A DNA stretch of 64,000 nucleotides from positions 78,031-142,030 of the forward strand of contig NZ_PEDM01000002.1 in assembly GCF_002742685.1 (NCBI RefSeq), written 5' to 3'. Positions 56,858-64,000 of the stretch are shown here, piece by piece. A program made the translations under genes and the position numbers. The first letter of the stretch is position 1; every line of letters begins with the position of its first letter. The DNA comes from Anoxybacillus flavithermus (GTDB lineage Bacteria; Bacillota; Bacilli; Bacillales; Anoxybacillaceae). The notes beneath the pieces were generated by a model that was given only the letters and a program-made list of their open reading frames with translations, was not told where the DNA came from and ran no database searches.

Positions 56858-58105
56858 CTATTGTTGCTCTAAAAAAATTATCCGTTCTAAGATTGTCGGA
56901 TGGCTGTAACGAAATAGTTTGACGAGATAAGGTGGATGTACTTGACTTAAACTTGAGCGGGTCAACTGTTGAAACGTCGAGATCGCCGCTTCTTTATTTT
57001 TCGTTAGCTCAATCGCATACTTGTCCGCGGCATGCTCTTCGTAACGGGAAATGGCATTCATCGCAGGGCTTGCCGCAAAACTGAATAGCGAAATCAATAG
57101 TAAAAACATTGGTAAAGAAGCGAGGTCATTCCATTTTTCAATGCGACAAAGCACGCCAAAACGTTCAATCATTCGTTTCATCCATCGATTCGTCAACAAC
57201 AACCCGACAAATGTCACAACAATATATAACCCAATCCCCCAATAAATATGTTTCATGACGTAATGCGCCATTTCATGCGCCATAATAAATAAAATTTCAT
57301 CTTCGCTTAACCGCTCAAGCGTCGTATCCCATAACACAATGCGCGAGTTGTTGCCAATGCCTGTGACATACGCATTTAACGCATTCGTTTTTTCCGACAT
57401 GTTTACTTCAAACACGTGTTCAGCTGGGATGTTTGCTTTCTCCGCTAACGCTAAAATTTTTGCTTCAAGCTGTTTATTTTTCAGCGGATAAAAATCGTTA
57501 TAAAGTGGATCAATAAAGACGGGCTGAATAAACGTTAAAAAAAGCGTAAACGGAATGGAACAAAGCCACGCGTACACCCACCATCGCTTTTCGAATTTTT
57601 GCATAAGCGTATATAATACATACACAACGACAACCATGATCGCATAATTCACCCAAAAATCAATCAGTTCATCACGCATCCAACTCGAAAACGTTTGGGT
57701 TGAAATATGGTACATTTTCGCCATGTAGTAACTTGTATAGCTAAGCGGAAACGTCACAACTTGTACAAGAAGCGATAACCAAAAGACGTAAATCGCCGTT
57801 TGCATAAACCGCTGTTTTGTCGTTGCCTCCGCCCACTGTTGAAAACGCGCTGACAAACCAAACAACAACACAAAAATATAAATGACCCACTCATATGGAA
57901 CAGATAAGAAAAATAAAAAGTTTTTTACTTCCGAAAACTGTTCAGCAAGCATCAGTTCTTTTTTCGTTAAAAACGTTGCAGGATCTGCGCTCGTTCCCTT
58001 ATATTGTGCTGGAATAGATGAGTCTGTCCATTGAAATAAGTAAAATGCAAAAAATAGCGCATACATTGCATAAAGAAACAACGTCCAAAAAGCCATTTTT
58101 CTCAT
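56858..58105 (-). CDS. yhfN: M48-family membrane metalloprotease (Ste24-like, YhfN)
   Basis: Zinc protease of 415 residues with several membrane helices. The zinc site HEMAHYVMKH is near residue 280, and the third ligand lies in RYEEHAADKYAIEL near residue 365. The N-terminal half has four hydrophobic segments and a loop WTDSSIPAQYKGTSADPATFL typical of the Ste24/CAAX prenyl protease group. The ATG at 58105 follows GGAAGGAAA. It probably acts in membrane protein quality control; substrates in bacteria are not known. It is divergent from the Sco1-like gene. Confidence 0.86.
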   Translation of the reverse strand: MRKMAFWTLFLYAMYALFFAFYLFQWTDSSIPAQYKGTSADPATFLTKKELMLAEQFSEVKNFLFFLSVPYEWVIYIFVLLFGLSARFQQWAEATTKQRFMQTAIYVFWLSLLVQVVTFPLSYTSYYMAKMYHISTQTFSSWMRDELIDFWVNYAIMVVVVYVLYTLMQKFEKRWWVYAWLCSIPFTLFLTFIQPVFIDPLYNDFYPLKNKQLEAKILALAEKANIPAEHVFEVNMSEKTNALNAYVTGIGNNSRIVLWDTTLERLSEDEILFIMAHEMAHYVMKHIYWGIGLYIVVTFVGLLLTNRWMKRMIERFGVLCRIEKWNDLASLPMFLLLISLFSFAASPAMNAISRYEEHAADKYAIELTKNKEAAISTFQQLTRSSLSQVHPPYLVKLFRYSHPTILERIIFLEQQ

Positions 58106-58248
58106 TTTCCTTCCCCCTTGTCCATCGTTACTACTAGTTTAGTTTTTCATTCGCCATTTAGAACAACGAAAAAATTCAAATAATTGTCACGTCCCATTCT
58201 CCTCATTGGCACGTTGATTATGTATGATGAAAGTGGGAGGGATATACG

Positions 58249-58839
58249 TTGAAAAAACTATATATCGGCTTTTTTAGTTTACTTGCACTTTGCATTGGTA
58301 TAGGCATATTTTATTTTTCTTACTACCGCCAAGATAAAATGGAGTTTCCAAAAGACGTGACGATGGAAACTGCATGGGGAAAACCGTATTCATTTCGTAA
58401 CATGGAACCGAAAGTGCGGCTACTAGAGTTTGTGTACACAAACTGTCCAGACATTTGTCCAAGTACGTCATTTCAAATGAAACAGTTAAAAGAACAGCTC
58501 GAAAAAGACGGCTTGTTTAAAACGAAAGTCGAGTTTATTACAATTACGATCGATCCAAAACGCGACACACAACAAGTGATGCAAACGTATGCGAACATGT
58601 TCGGAGTAGAAAGCGATGACGAAGGATGGATTTTTTTGAGAGGTAGTGAAGAAGATACAAAAAAAGTGGCCGACGCGTTTAACTTCTTATACCGCGATCC
58701 TGGAAACGGCATGCTTATTCATACGACGCTCACATACTTTTTAGACGAAAACAACCGCGTCATCGCCACATTCGGCATGGGCGAAAAAGGGTTTGATAAA
58801 GAGAAAGTTTATAAAGAAATTGTAAAAGAGGCGAAATAG
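58249..58839 (+). CDS. Sco1/SenC-family copper chaperone (YpmQ-like)
   Basis: Membrane-anchored thioredoxin-fold protein of 196 residues involved in copper delivery to the CuA site of cytochrome oxidase. It has an N-terminal signal anchor (LYIGFFSLLALCIGIGIFYF), the copper motif CPDICP near residue 67 and the distal ligand histidine in MLIHTTLTYFL. The start is TTG 58249, nine bases after GTGGGAGG. A terminator follows directly. Confidence 0.88.
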   Translation: MKKLYIGFFSLLALCIGIGIFYFSYYRQDKMEFPKDVTMETAWGKPYSFRNMEPKVRLLEFVYTNCPDICPSTSFQMKQLKEQLEKDGLFKTKVEFITITIDPKRDTQQVMQTYANMFGVESDDEGWIFLRGSEEDTKKVADAFNFLYRDPGNGMLIHTTLTYFLDENNRVIATFGMGEKGFDKEKVYKEIVKEAK

Positions 58840-58850
58840 CCTCTTTTCTC
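58824..58850 (+). terminator. Terminator of the Sco1-like gene
   Basis: AAAAGAGGC, loop of six, GCCTCTTTT followed by CTCTTG. The stop codon lies in the loop. Confidence 0.75.
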
Positions 58851-58923
58851 TTGTCTGACTACTGTGTCTTATATTAATATGTTGTGGTAATAGTACTTTA
58901 GAACTATACAGGGGGAGTATATC

Positions 58924-61029
58924 ATGAAAAGGTGGAAAGATCGGAGTCTTATTTTTCGAACAGCTTTTTTGCTGTCAACAATGGTCGCAATCATTACAAT
59001 TAGTGCCGTTTCTTTTTTGTTGTACCAGTTTTTAAACGAAGAAAAGCAGTTAACAAAATCATATGCTGTGGCAGAAACGAAATCATATGCACATACTATC
59101 GAAACAGTTTTCACCCATGCTGAAACGATTGCAGATACATTTGCAAAATATATGTTATTCGCAAAAAAACATCAATTAACTCGCGAACAAGTGTTAGAAC
59201 ATATGCACGATTTACTCGATCATAACAAGCAATTGCTCGGCATTTATACGTTGTGGGAGCCAAATGCATTTGATGGAAAAGATACAATGTACGTTAATAA
59301 AGAAGGACACGATGCAACAGGTCGTTTTGTACCGTATGTCGTTCGTAGCGATGGAACAATTATTGTCGAAGCAAGCCGTGATTATGATAAAAAGGGAGCA
59401 GGGGACTATTATTTAATACCAAAAAATATTAAAAAACCGTTGTTACTCGAGCCTTACACATATGAAGTAAATGGGAAAAACGTGTTGCTTACATCACTCA
59501 TTTTCCCACTTCTCGATCCTGAAACAAATCAGTTCTTAGGTATTGTCGGCGTTGATTTTGAAGTGTCATTTTTACAACAACTTGTTAGTAAAGAAAAGCC
59601 GCTTGGCGGATATTTAAATTTTATTGACGGAAATGGAACAATTATCGCCAGCGGTTTAGATGAAAAGTTTATCGGAAAAACAATTACATTAGATAAAGAA
59701 AAAACGGTATTACAGCGCATCGCAAATCATGAACATTTTTCAGATGAAATTTATTCTAAACTTGTTGGAGACGATGTTTTGCGCGCTTTTGCTCCAATTG
59801 ACTTACCGCGATTCGAAAAAACATGGGCACTTGTATTATCCGTCCCTACCCATATCGTGTTTAAACGTGTACAAACACTCGCAATTGAAGGAGCAGTTGG
59901 CGTTATCGCCATCATTTTATTACTTACCGTTTTTATTACAGTAACGCTCCGCCGTATTTTATTACCTGTACGCCATACAGCACTTGCTGCGCAACAAATT
60001 GCTGAAGGGAATTTAAATATTCATATTCAATCGTTACCTTATGCTGATGAAGTAGGAACGTTGACAAAATCAATGGAAGAAATGGTAAAACAGCTTCGCG
60101 AGCAAATCGGAACATTGTCTGATGAAAGCAACCAATTAACAAACGAAGCCAGTCATATCGCAACAAACGCGAAACAAAATAGCGAAGCAAGCACATATGT
60201 GCATGAAGTGATGAGTGAAATTACAGAACGGACAACGTCACAAACGGAAGCATTGCTTGAAAGTATGAAGGCGATGGAAGAAATGGCGATTGGAGTTCAA
60301 AAACTAGCCGAGTCGACATCAGAAGTAGCTGACTCAGCGAAAGAAATGTCCGATGAAGCAAAACAAGGAAAAGAGCAACTAGAACAAACCGTAAAACAAA
60401 TGGAGCAAATCGAACAATCTTTCGCTCTTATTAACAAACAAGTGAATAGCCTCACATCATATTCTGAACAAATCGGAAATATCGTCGCAACGATTAGTGC
60501 AATCTCATCACAAACGAATTTGCTTGCTTTAAATGCCGCCATTGAAGCAGCTCGAGCAGGTGAAGCAGGAAAAGGGTTCGCTGTTGTTGCTGAAGAGGTA
60601 CGGAAACTAGCCGAACAAGCAGATGAAGCAGCAAAACAAGTGAGTGACCTTATTGGACACGTCCAGCATCAAGTGCAGGAAGTTGCCGAAGTAACAAAAC
60701 AAGGTGCAGATGACATTAAACAAGGTAGCACAGTTATCACAAGCACGACGCAAACGTTCGAACGAATTGTCCAAAAAACAGACGCTGTTTCAGAAGAAAT
60801 TCAAGAAATATCCGCAGCAACAGAACAAATGTCAGCAGGTGTTGAACAAGTAACGGCATCAATTGAAAATATTGTGGAAACAGCAAAAGACGTTCAACAA
60901 GAAATTCAAGAAGCGACAAGTTCAATTGACGAACAAGCCAATATTTCAAAACAACTGGATGAATCTGCAAAACAACTAGCTCATATTTCAACGAAACTTC
61001 AGCAACTCATTCAGCGCTTCACCTTGTAG
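58924..61029 (+). CDS. Methyl-accepting chemotaxis protein with extracellular Cache sensor
   Basis: The 701-residue chemoreceptor has a first membrane helix at about 12-35, an extracellular dCache-type sensor (to about 295, with [19 protein letters not shown] and [16 protein letters not shown]), a second helix ([17 protein letters not shown]), HAMP ([20 protein letters not shown]) and a long helical signalling domain with the conserved tip [20 protein letters not shown]. Methylation-type Glu/Gln sites flank it. The start follows AGGGGGAG. The ligand is unknown. It ends in a strong terminator. Confidence 0.92.
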   Translation: MKRWKDRSLIFRTAFLLSTMVAIITISAVSFLLYQFLNEEKQLTKSYAVAETKSYAHTIETVFTHAETIADTFAKYMLFAKKHQLTREQVLEHMHDLLDHNKQLLGIYTLWEPNAFDGKDTMYVNKEGHDATGRFVPYVVRSDGTIIVEASRDYDKKGAGDYYLIPKNIKKPLLLEPYTYEVNGKNVLLTSLIFPLLDPETNQFLGIVGVDFEVSFLQQLVSKEKPLGGYLNFIDGNGTIIASGLDEKFIGKTITLDKEKTVLQRIANHEHFSDEIYSKLVGDDVLRAFAPIDLPRFEKTWALVLSVPTHIVFKRVQTLAIEGAVGVIAIILLLTVFITVTLRRILLPVRHTALAAQQIAEGNLNIHIQSLPYADEVGTLTKSMEEMVKQLREQIGTLSDESNQLTNEASHIATNAKQNSEASTYVHEVMSEITERTTSQTEALLESMKAMEEMAIGVQKLAESTSEVADSAKEMSDEAKQGKEQLEQTVKQMEQIEQSFALINKQVNSLTSYSEQIGNIVATISAISSQTNLLALNAAIEAARAGEAGKGFAVVAEEVRKLAEQADEAAKQVSDLIGHVQHQVQEVAEVTKQGADDIKQGSTVITSTTQTFERIVQKTDAVSEEIQEISAATEQMSAGVEQVTASIENIVETAKDVQQEIQEATSSIDEQANISKQLDESAKQLAHISTKLQQLIQRFTL

Positions 61030-61058
61030 ATCAGCCAATGGCTGATCTACTTTTTTTT
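61026..61058 (+). terminator. Intrinsic terminator of the chemoreceptor gene
   Basis: GTAGATCAGCC, loop AAT, GGCTGATCTAC (61026-61050) followed by eight T. It overlaps the end of the convergent XRE gene. Confidence 0.92.
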
Positions 61059-61409
61059 CACAGTATTTTTTTCATCAAGTATCATTAAAATATATGAAAT
61101 AATGAAATAAATATGCATTTTTTTCGTTTCATCAACATGACGTAAAATATTTATAATTTCCTCTTCTATCTGACTTTTATCATTCGTTCGTTCTGTCTGT
61201 TCATTTGCAACTAACCAATCTATCGAAACATCGAGAACACGACTAATCGGGATAAGCAAGTCTACTCTTGGAGTGACTATACCGTTCACAATCTTATTAA
61301 CGGTGCTTTTCGACTGTCCTGTTTGCTCTACTAAATCTTTTTGCTTCAAATTCAACTGTTTCAGTCGCTGCTTAATTCGTTTACTGATGACACCTTTTAC
61401 ATCATCCAC
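61047..61409 (-). CDS. XRE-family helix-turn-helix regulator
   Basis: A 120-residue regulator. The helix-turn-helix lies near residues 10-60 (RIKQRLKQLNLKQKDLVEQTGQSKSTVNKIVNG and RVDLLIPISRVLDVSIDWLV). The C-terminal part is amphipathic, probably for dimerisation (IEEEIINILRHVDETKKMHIYFIISYILMIL). Among several candidate starts I chose GTG 61409, nine bases after AAGGGA; ATG 61418 is nearly as good. It is divergent from the HD-GYP gene, and an inverted repeat overlaps that gene's promoter, so local control is likely (inference). Confidence 0.82.
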   Translation of the reverse strand: MDDVKGVISKRIKQRLKQLNLKQKDLVEQTGQSKSTVNKIVNGIVTPRVDLLIPISRVLDVSIDWLVANEQTERTNDKSQIEEEIINILRHVDETKKMHIYFIISYILMILDEKNTVKKK

Positions 61410-61432
61410 ATTCACCATTCCCTTCATGTTTT

Positions 61433-61477
61433 GTTTCTTTTTTGGATTTTTTTGTTGAAAAATTCCTAAAAAGAAAC
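61433..61477. promoter_or_regulatory. Inverted repeat, candidate XRE operator
   Basis: GTTTCTTTTT (61433-61442) and AAAAAGAAAC (61468-61477) are perfect 10-base inverted arms 25 bases apart. They resemble SinR-type half-sites (GTTCTYT) loosely. The right arm lies inside the spacer of the HD-GYP promoter. Confidence 0.5.
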
Positions 61478-61483
61478 TATAAT
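61455..61483 (+). promoter_or_regulatory. Sigma-A promoter of the HD-GYP gene
   Basis: TTGAAA (61455-61460), 17-base spacer, TATAAT (61478-61483), 53 bases before the ATG. The -10 is perfect and the -35 has two mismatches. Confidence 0.72.
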
Positions 61484-61536
61484 ATACACGAACAAACCTT
61501 TCTTCATCTTTTTTATTGTAATAAGGCGGTGGACTC

Positions 61537-62895
61537 ATGGACGTTTATGCGCATGCAAAACGTACCATTTATGTAGTAGTTGTATGTTTTTATATCATTA
61601 TTTCGTCTATCCTTGCTTGTATGGACGTTTCTAAAAGCTTATACGTCATATACTCATGTTTCGTGACCTTTTTCTTATTCATCATCACGATTGAAAAGAA
61701 AATAAGGAAAGTACAAGTTTTTAGAAAAGAGGAGAATGAGTATAACGTTTACAAATATATATATGTATTAAAAAAGCAACCGTTAGCAATGATGGGCACT
61801 ATCACACTTTACTTTCTCGTGTTCATCGCTTTATTGTTGTTCTTTCACTTACCTATTCCGTATTTAATGATCGCCATTTGTTTATATACATTATGGCATC
61901 CACTCATCTTTCATGTGACTTATCGTTCTTTACAAAAAGTAATCGAGCATAATGTTTATTATTTTTTTGAACGTGGTTATCAAAATGCCGTAACAGCAAC
62001 AGATTTTGTTCATTTATCGCACTTTCAGAAAATGTTCCACTACGGAATAGGAATGTTTGGTGTTATTTTCGCTTATATGTTACTTATTAAACTTCTCTTT
62101 ATTCAAAGCCAAATGGGCGAGACTTTTTTCTTTGTTTCCTTTTTGCTTCTTTTCATTTTCATGACATTTTACATCGGTATCAGTTATACGATATCAAAGC
62201 AAATGAAACAAACGTTTCATTTGCTTTGCAGACGAATAGGAAATGCACCAATTCCGAATATACATATCGATGAGACGACTATGCTCGTTCACGCGCTAAA
62301 CAGTTACAACGATAAAACAAAACACATTCTCTCCTTGTTATCAGAAATAGAACAGCAAAACGATGAATATAAATACATTGCTGAACATTCACGACGCGTT
62401 GCACATTATTGTTTGCGAATTGGTGCGCATATTGGTTTATTGGATGATCAGTTGAATAGTTTATATCACGCCGCCCTTCTTCACGACATTGGAAAATTAG
62501 GTATACCTGACTATATTTTATTAAAAAAAGAGCCTTTATCTAAAGATGAATTTTCAATCATTAAACAATATCCGATCATCAGTTACCTTATAGCAAAAAA
62601 CATATTGCAAATAACAAATAAAGACTTGTTGCATGCTATTCTGTTCCATAAGGAGCATATGGACGGAACAGGGTATCCAAATCAAATTAAAGTTGAAGAA
62701 ATTCCTTTGCTTGCAAGAATTATTTCTGTCGCAGATGCTTTTGATGCAATGACATCTTCTCGCCCATATCGCGATAAAAAAAATCAACACGAGGTCATGC
62801 ATATTTTGAGAGAAGAAAGTGGGGTGAAATGGGATGAGGCGGTTGTCTACACACTAAACCATTTATTCACTAAAAAGGATATAAATATTGTATAA
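61537..62895 (+). CDS. Membrane-bound HD-GYP domain c-di-GMP phosphodiesterase
   Basis: A 452-residue protein with about six N-terminal membrane helices (residues 10-235) and a cytoplasmic HD-GYP domain: AEHSRRVAHYCLRIG, HDIGKLGIPDYIL, HKEHMDGTGYP and VADAFDAMTSSRPYR. The usual HHExxDGxGYP has a Lys in the second position here, which removes one predicted metal ligand. It likely hydrolyses c-di-GMP in response to a membrane or redox signal. It has its own promoter and terminator and is followed by a LuxR-type gene. Confidence 0.88.
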   Translation: MDVYAHAKRTIYVVVVCFYIIISSILACMDVSKSLYVIYSCFVTFFLFIITIEKKIRKVQVFRKEENEYNVYKYIYVLKKQPLAMMGTITLYFLVFIALLLFFHLPIPYLMIAICLYTLWHPLIFHVTYRSLQKVIEHNVYYFFERGYQNAVTATDFVHLSHFQKMFHYGIGMFGVIFAYMLLIKLLFIQSQMGETFFFVSFLLLFIFMTFYIGISYTISKQMKQTFHLLCRRIGNAPIPNIHIDETTMLVHALNSYNDKTKHILSLLSEIEQQNDEYKYIAEHSRRVAHYCLRIGAHIGLLDDQLNSLYHAALLHDIGKLGIPDYILLKKEPLSKDEFSIIKQYPIISYLIAKNILQITNKDLLHAILFHKEHMDGTGYPNQIKVEEIPLLARIISVADAFDAMTSSRPYRDKKNQHEVMHILREESGVKWDEAVVYTLNHLFTKKDINIV

Positions 62896-62896
62896 T

Positions 62897-62930
62897 AGCG
62901 ATACGAAGCTCTAGCTTTCATATCGCTTTT
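62897..62930 (+). terminator. Terminator of the HD-GYP gene
   Basis: AGCGATACGAAGCT / AGCTTTCATATCGCT stem-loop (GCGATA / TATCGC at its base) followed by TTTTTTC. Confidence 0.75.
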
Positions 62931-62958
62931 TTCTTGAGATGGAAGGGAGAAACATTCA

Positions 62959-63519
62959 TTGAACTGTATACAATTGTTAAAAACAACACTTTCTTGCTTT
63001 GAACGTTCTATCGATCAACCAACTGTTCTTATTATTAATGGAGAAATTATTTTTTCCTATGACTCATCTGAAGATATAAAATATTATTTTTATAAAAATG
63101 AGTCTTATTTGAAGCAACACACTTCTGACATCACTCAACCGACCTTACTACAGTATAGTTTGTTTAATTGGGTTGTTTTTCCTATTAAAGTAAAAACAAA
63201 TGATTTTCAAGCGTTATTATTTGTTTCACATCCATACCATCATGACGCACATCATTACATTACATGCTTGATGGAAACAATTGCTCTTATTATCCAAACC
63301 AAATATCGTGAGCACTTGCTTACATTAGAAATTGAACAACTATCAGAGAGAGAGAAACAAATTTTTTTTCTTTTGTTAAAAGGATACAGCAATAAAGAAA
63401 TTGCACAGGAACTCATTTTAAGTCATCATACAATAAAAAATCATATTAACAATGTCTTTCAAAAACTTGACGTCAAACGTCGTTCTCAGCTTATCGCAAA
63501 ATTTAGCTATCTTTTATAA
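62959..63519 (+). CDS. LuxR-type HTH transcriptional regulator
   Basis: A 186-residue regulator. The C-terminal LuxR/FixJ helix-turn-helix is clear: LSEREKQIFFLLLKGYSNKEIAQELILS then HTIKNHINNVFQKLDV. The N-terminal ~115 residues form a small sensor (FNWVVFPIKVKTNDFQALLFV) that I do not recognise; no phospho-acceptor receiver is present. The start is TTG 62959, nine bases after AAGGGAG. It lies between two c-di-GMP-degrading genes, so a shared regulatory role is possible. Confidence 0.83.
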   Translation: MNCIQLLKTTLSCFERSIDQPTVLIINGEIIFSYDSSEDIKYYFYKNESYLKQHTSDITQPTLLQYSLFNWVVFPIKVKTNDFQALLFVSHPYHHDAHHYITCLMETIALIIQTKYREHLLTLEIEQLSEREKQIFFLLLKGYSNKEIAQELILSHHTIKNHINNVFQKLDVKRRSQLIAKFSYLL

Positions 63520-63534
63520 ATTTGGGGGAGCCAT

Positions 63535-63900
63535 ATGGACATTTATGTGGGACGACAGCCGATCTTTAATCGGAATGATGAGGTTATTGGTTATGAACTT
63601 CTGTATCGGAATGGGGAACAAAATGTTTATAATTCTATTGATGGAGACCGTGCAACGATCGATGTATTGATTAATAGTTTTATGAATATAGGTATTGAAA
63701 GATTAACAAATGGCTCTCGCTGTTTTATTAATTTTACAGAAACATTATTGAAAAGAGAGCTGCCGTTTTATTTCCCAAAACATCTTATTGTTGTTGAAAT
63801 TTTAGAGTCTATTCCTTACTCCAATGAGCTGTTACACATATGCAAAAAGTTGAAAAAAGAAGGATATGTGATTGCACGTAACTATTCAGCCACATCATAA
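63535..63900 (+). pseudogene. yuxH: YuxH-like EAL-domain gene truncated after about 114 residues
   Basis: The N-terminus matches YuxH-type EAL-HDOD proteins: MDIYVGRQPIFNRNDEVIGYELLYRNG, DGDRATIDVLINSFMNIGIERL and LIVVEILESIPYSNELLHICKKLKKEGYVIA. A complete protein would continue with a DDF motif and an HDOD domain to about 400 residues. Here the frame runs into seven unrelated residues (RNYSATS) and stops at 63900, where mobile-element sequence begins. The gene is therefore probably broken; its remainder, if present, lies beyond the window. Confidence 0.75.
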
Positions 63901-64000
63901 AGTGAGCTGAATATTTTTTGCTTTTCCTGTCTATGATGTGAATATTGATAGACAAGGAGGTGAATCGCATGTTGACGGTACAACAAGCTGTATTTACAGT
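63877..64000 (+). mobile_element. Left end of a probable insertion sequence interrupting the EAL gene
   Basis: EAL-gene similarity stops abruptly at about 63876. The next bases contain an inverted repeat ATTCAGC ... GCTGAAT (63883-63911 region), then a stem TGTCTAT / ATAGACA (63928-63954) and a strong AAGGAGGTGA site with a new ATG. This is the layout of an insertion-sequence end: terminal repeat, hairpin against outside transcription, transposase start. The family cannot be named from 124 bases. Confidence 0.65.
63969..64000 (+). CDS. Start of a probable transposase gene, cut by the window edge
   Basis: ATG 63969 lies 5 bases after AAGGAGGTGA. It reads MLTVQQAVFTV before the window ends. 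The function is inferred only from its place behind an insertion-like end; ten residues are too few to assign a family. Confidence 0.5.
   Translation, partial: MLTVQQAVFT

Overview
The window looks like a chromosomal segment of a moderately thermophilic, spore-forming Bacillaceae bacterium, most probably Anoxybacillus or a close Geobacillus relative. I infer this from the gene order, the strong AGGAGG ribosome binding sites, the spore genes (gerP, a Spo0E-like phosphatase), and a membrane-anchored alpha-amylase of the type known from Anoxybacillus and Geobacillus. Much of it follows the Bacillus subtilis comK - addBA - sbcDC - yisB - gerP - yisI - yisK - yisL - yisN - asnO - yisQ - yisR backbone. 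Two large metabolic blocks and one small AT-rich island interrupt that order. No rRNA, tRNA or CRISPR array was seen.

Layout. (1) 1-6610, minus strand: a cobalamin operon behind a B12 riboswitch and its terminator, running 2Fe-2S protein, cbiM, cbiN, cbiQ, cbiO, cbiH60, cbiX, cbiJ, cbiC and continuing past the left edge. It combines cobalt uptake with early corrin-ring steps of the oxygen-independent pathway. (2) 6700-17300: maltodextrin use. The minus strand carries malE, malF, malG, a secreted membrane-anchored amylase, a GH31 alpha-glucosidase and a LacI-type repressor. The divergent plus-strand gene is a neopullulanase-type GH13 enzyme. Both directions carry LacI-type operators. (3) 17300-19600: an AraC regulator (yisR-like) divergent from a MATE exporter (yisQ-like). 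(4) 19570-27263, minus: a tightly coupled seven-gene C30 carotenoid operon with three CrtN-type desaturase/oxidase paralogues, CrtM, a CruF-like hydratase, an acyltransferase and a glycosyltransferase. (5) 27300-37630: asnO, yisN-like, a c-di-GMP phosphodiesterase, yisL, rocD, yisK, yisI, a DUF418 membrane protein and an acyl-CoA ligase. (6) 37700-39882, plus: a gerP spore-coat operon with seven instead of six genes. (7) 39879-51789, minus: yisB, sbcC, sbcD, addA, addB, the double-strand-break repair block, then a TVP38-type membrane protein and comK. (8) 53100-55350: an AT-rich island. It holds a MazG/YqcI-YcgG fusion whose 5' end is out of frame at an A8 run, and a divergent HD-domain nucleotidase. 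(9) 55355-58839: isocitrate lyase, an M48 membrane protease and an Sco1-type copper protein. (10) 58924-64000: a chemoreceptor, an XRE regulator divergent from an HD-GYP phosphodiesterase, a LuxR-type regulator, and a YuxH-like EAL gene cut off by what looks like the end of an insertion sequence at the right edge.

How it works together. The mal block describes surface starch cleavage, uptake of maltodextrins and intracellular hydrolysis, under a dedicated repressor and probably catabolite control. The cbi block couples cobalt supply to corrin synthesis under B12 feedback. addAB, sbcCD and comK together cover recombination, repair and competence. The least understood content is the AT-rich island (MazG-like NTP pyrophosphatase, YcgG-type haem N-oxygenase-like domain and HD nucleotidase), which is my main candidate for an undescribed system.
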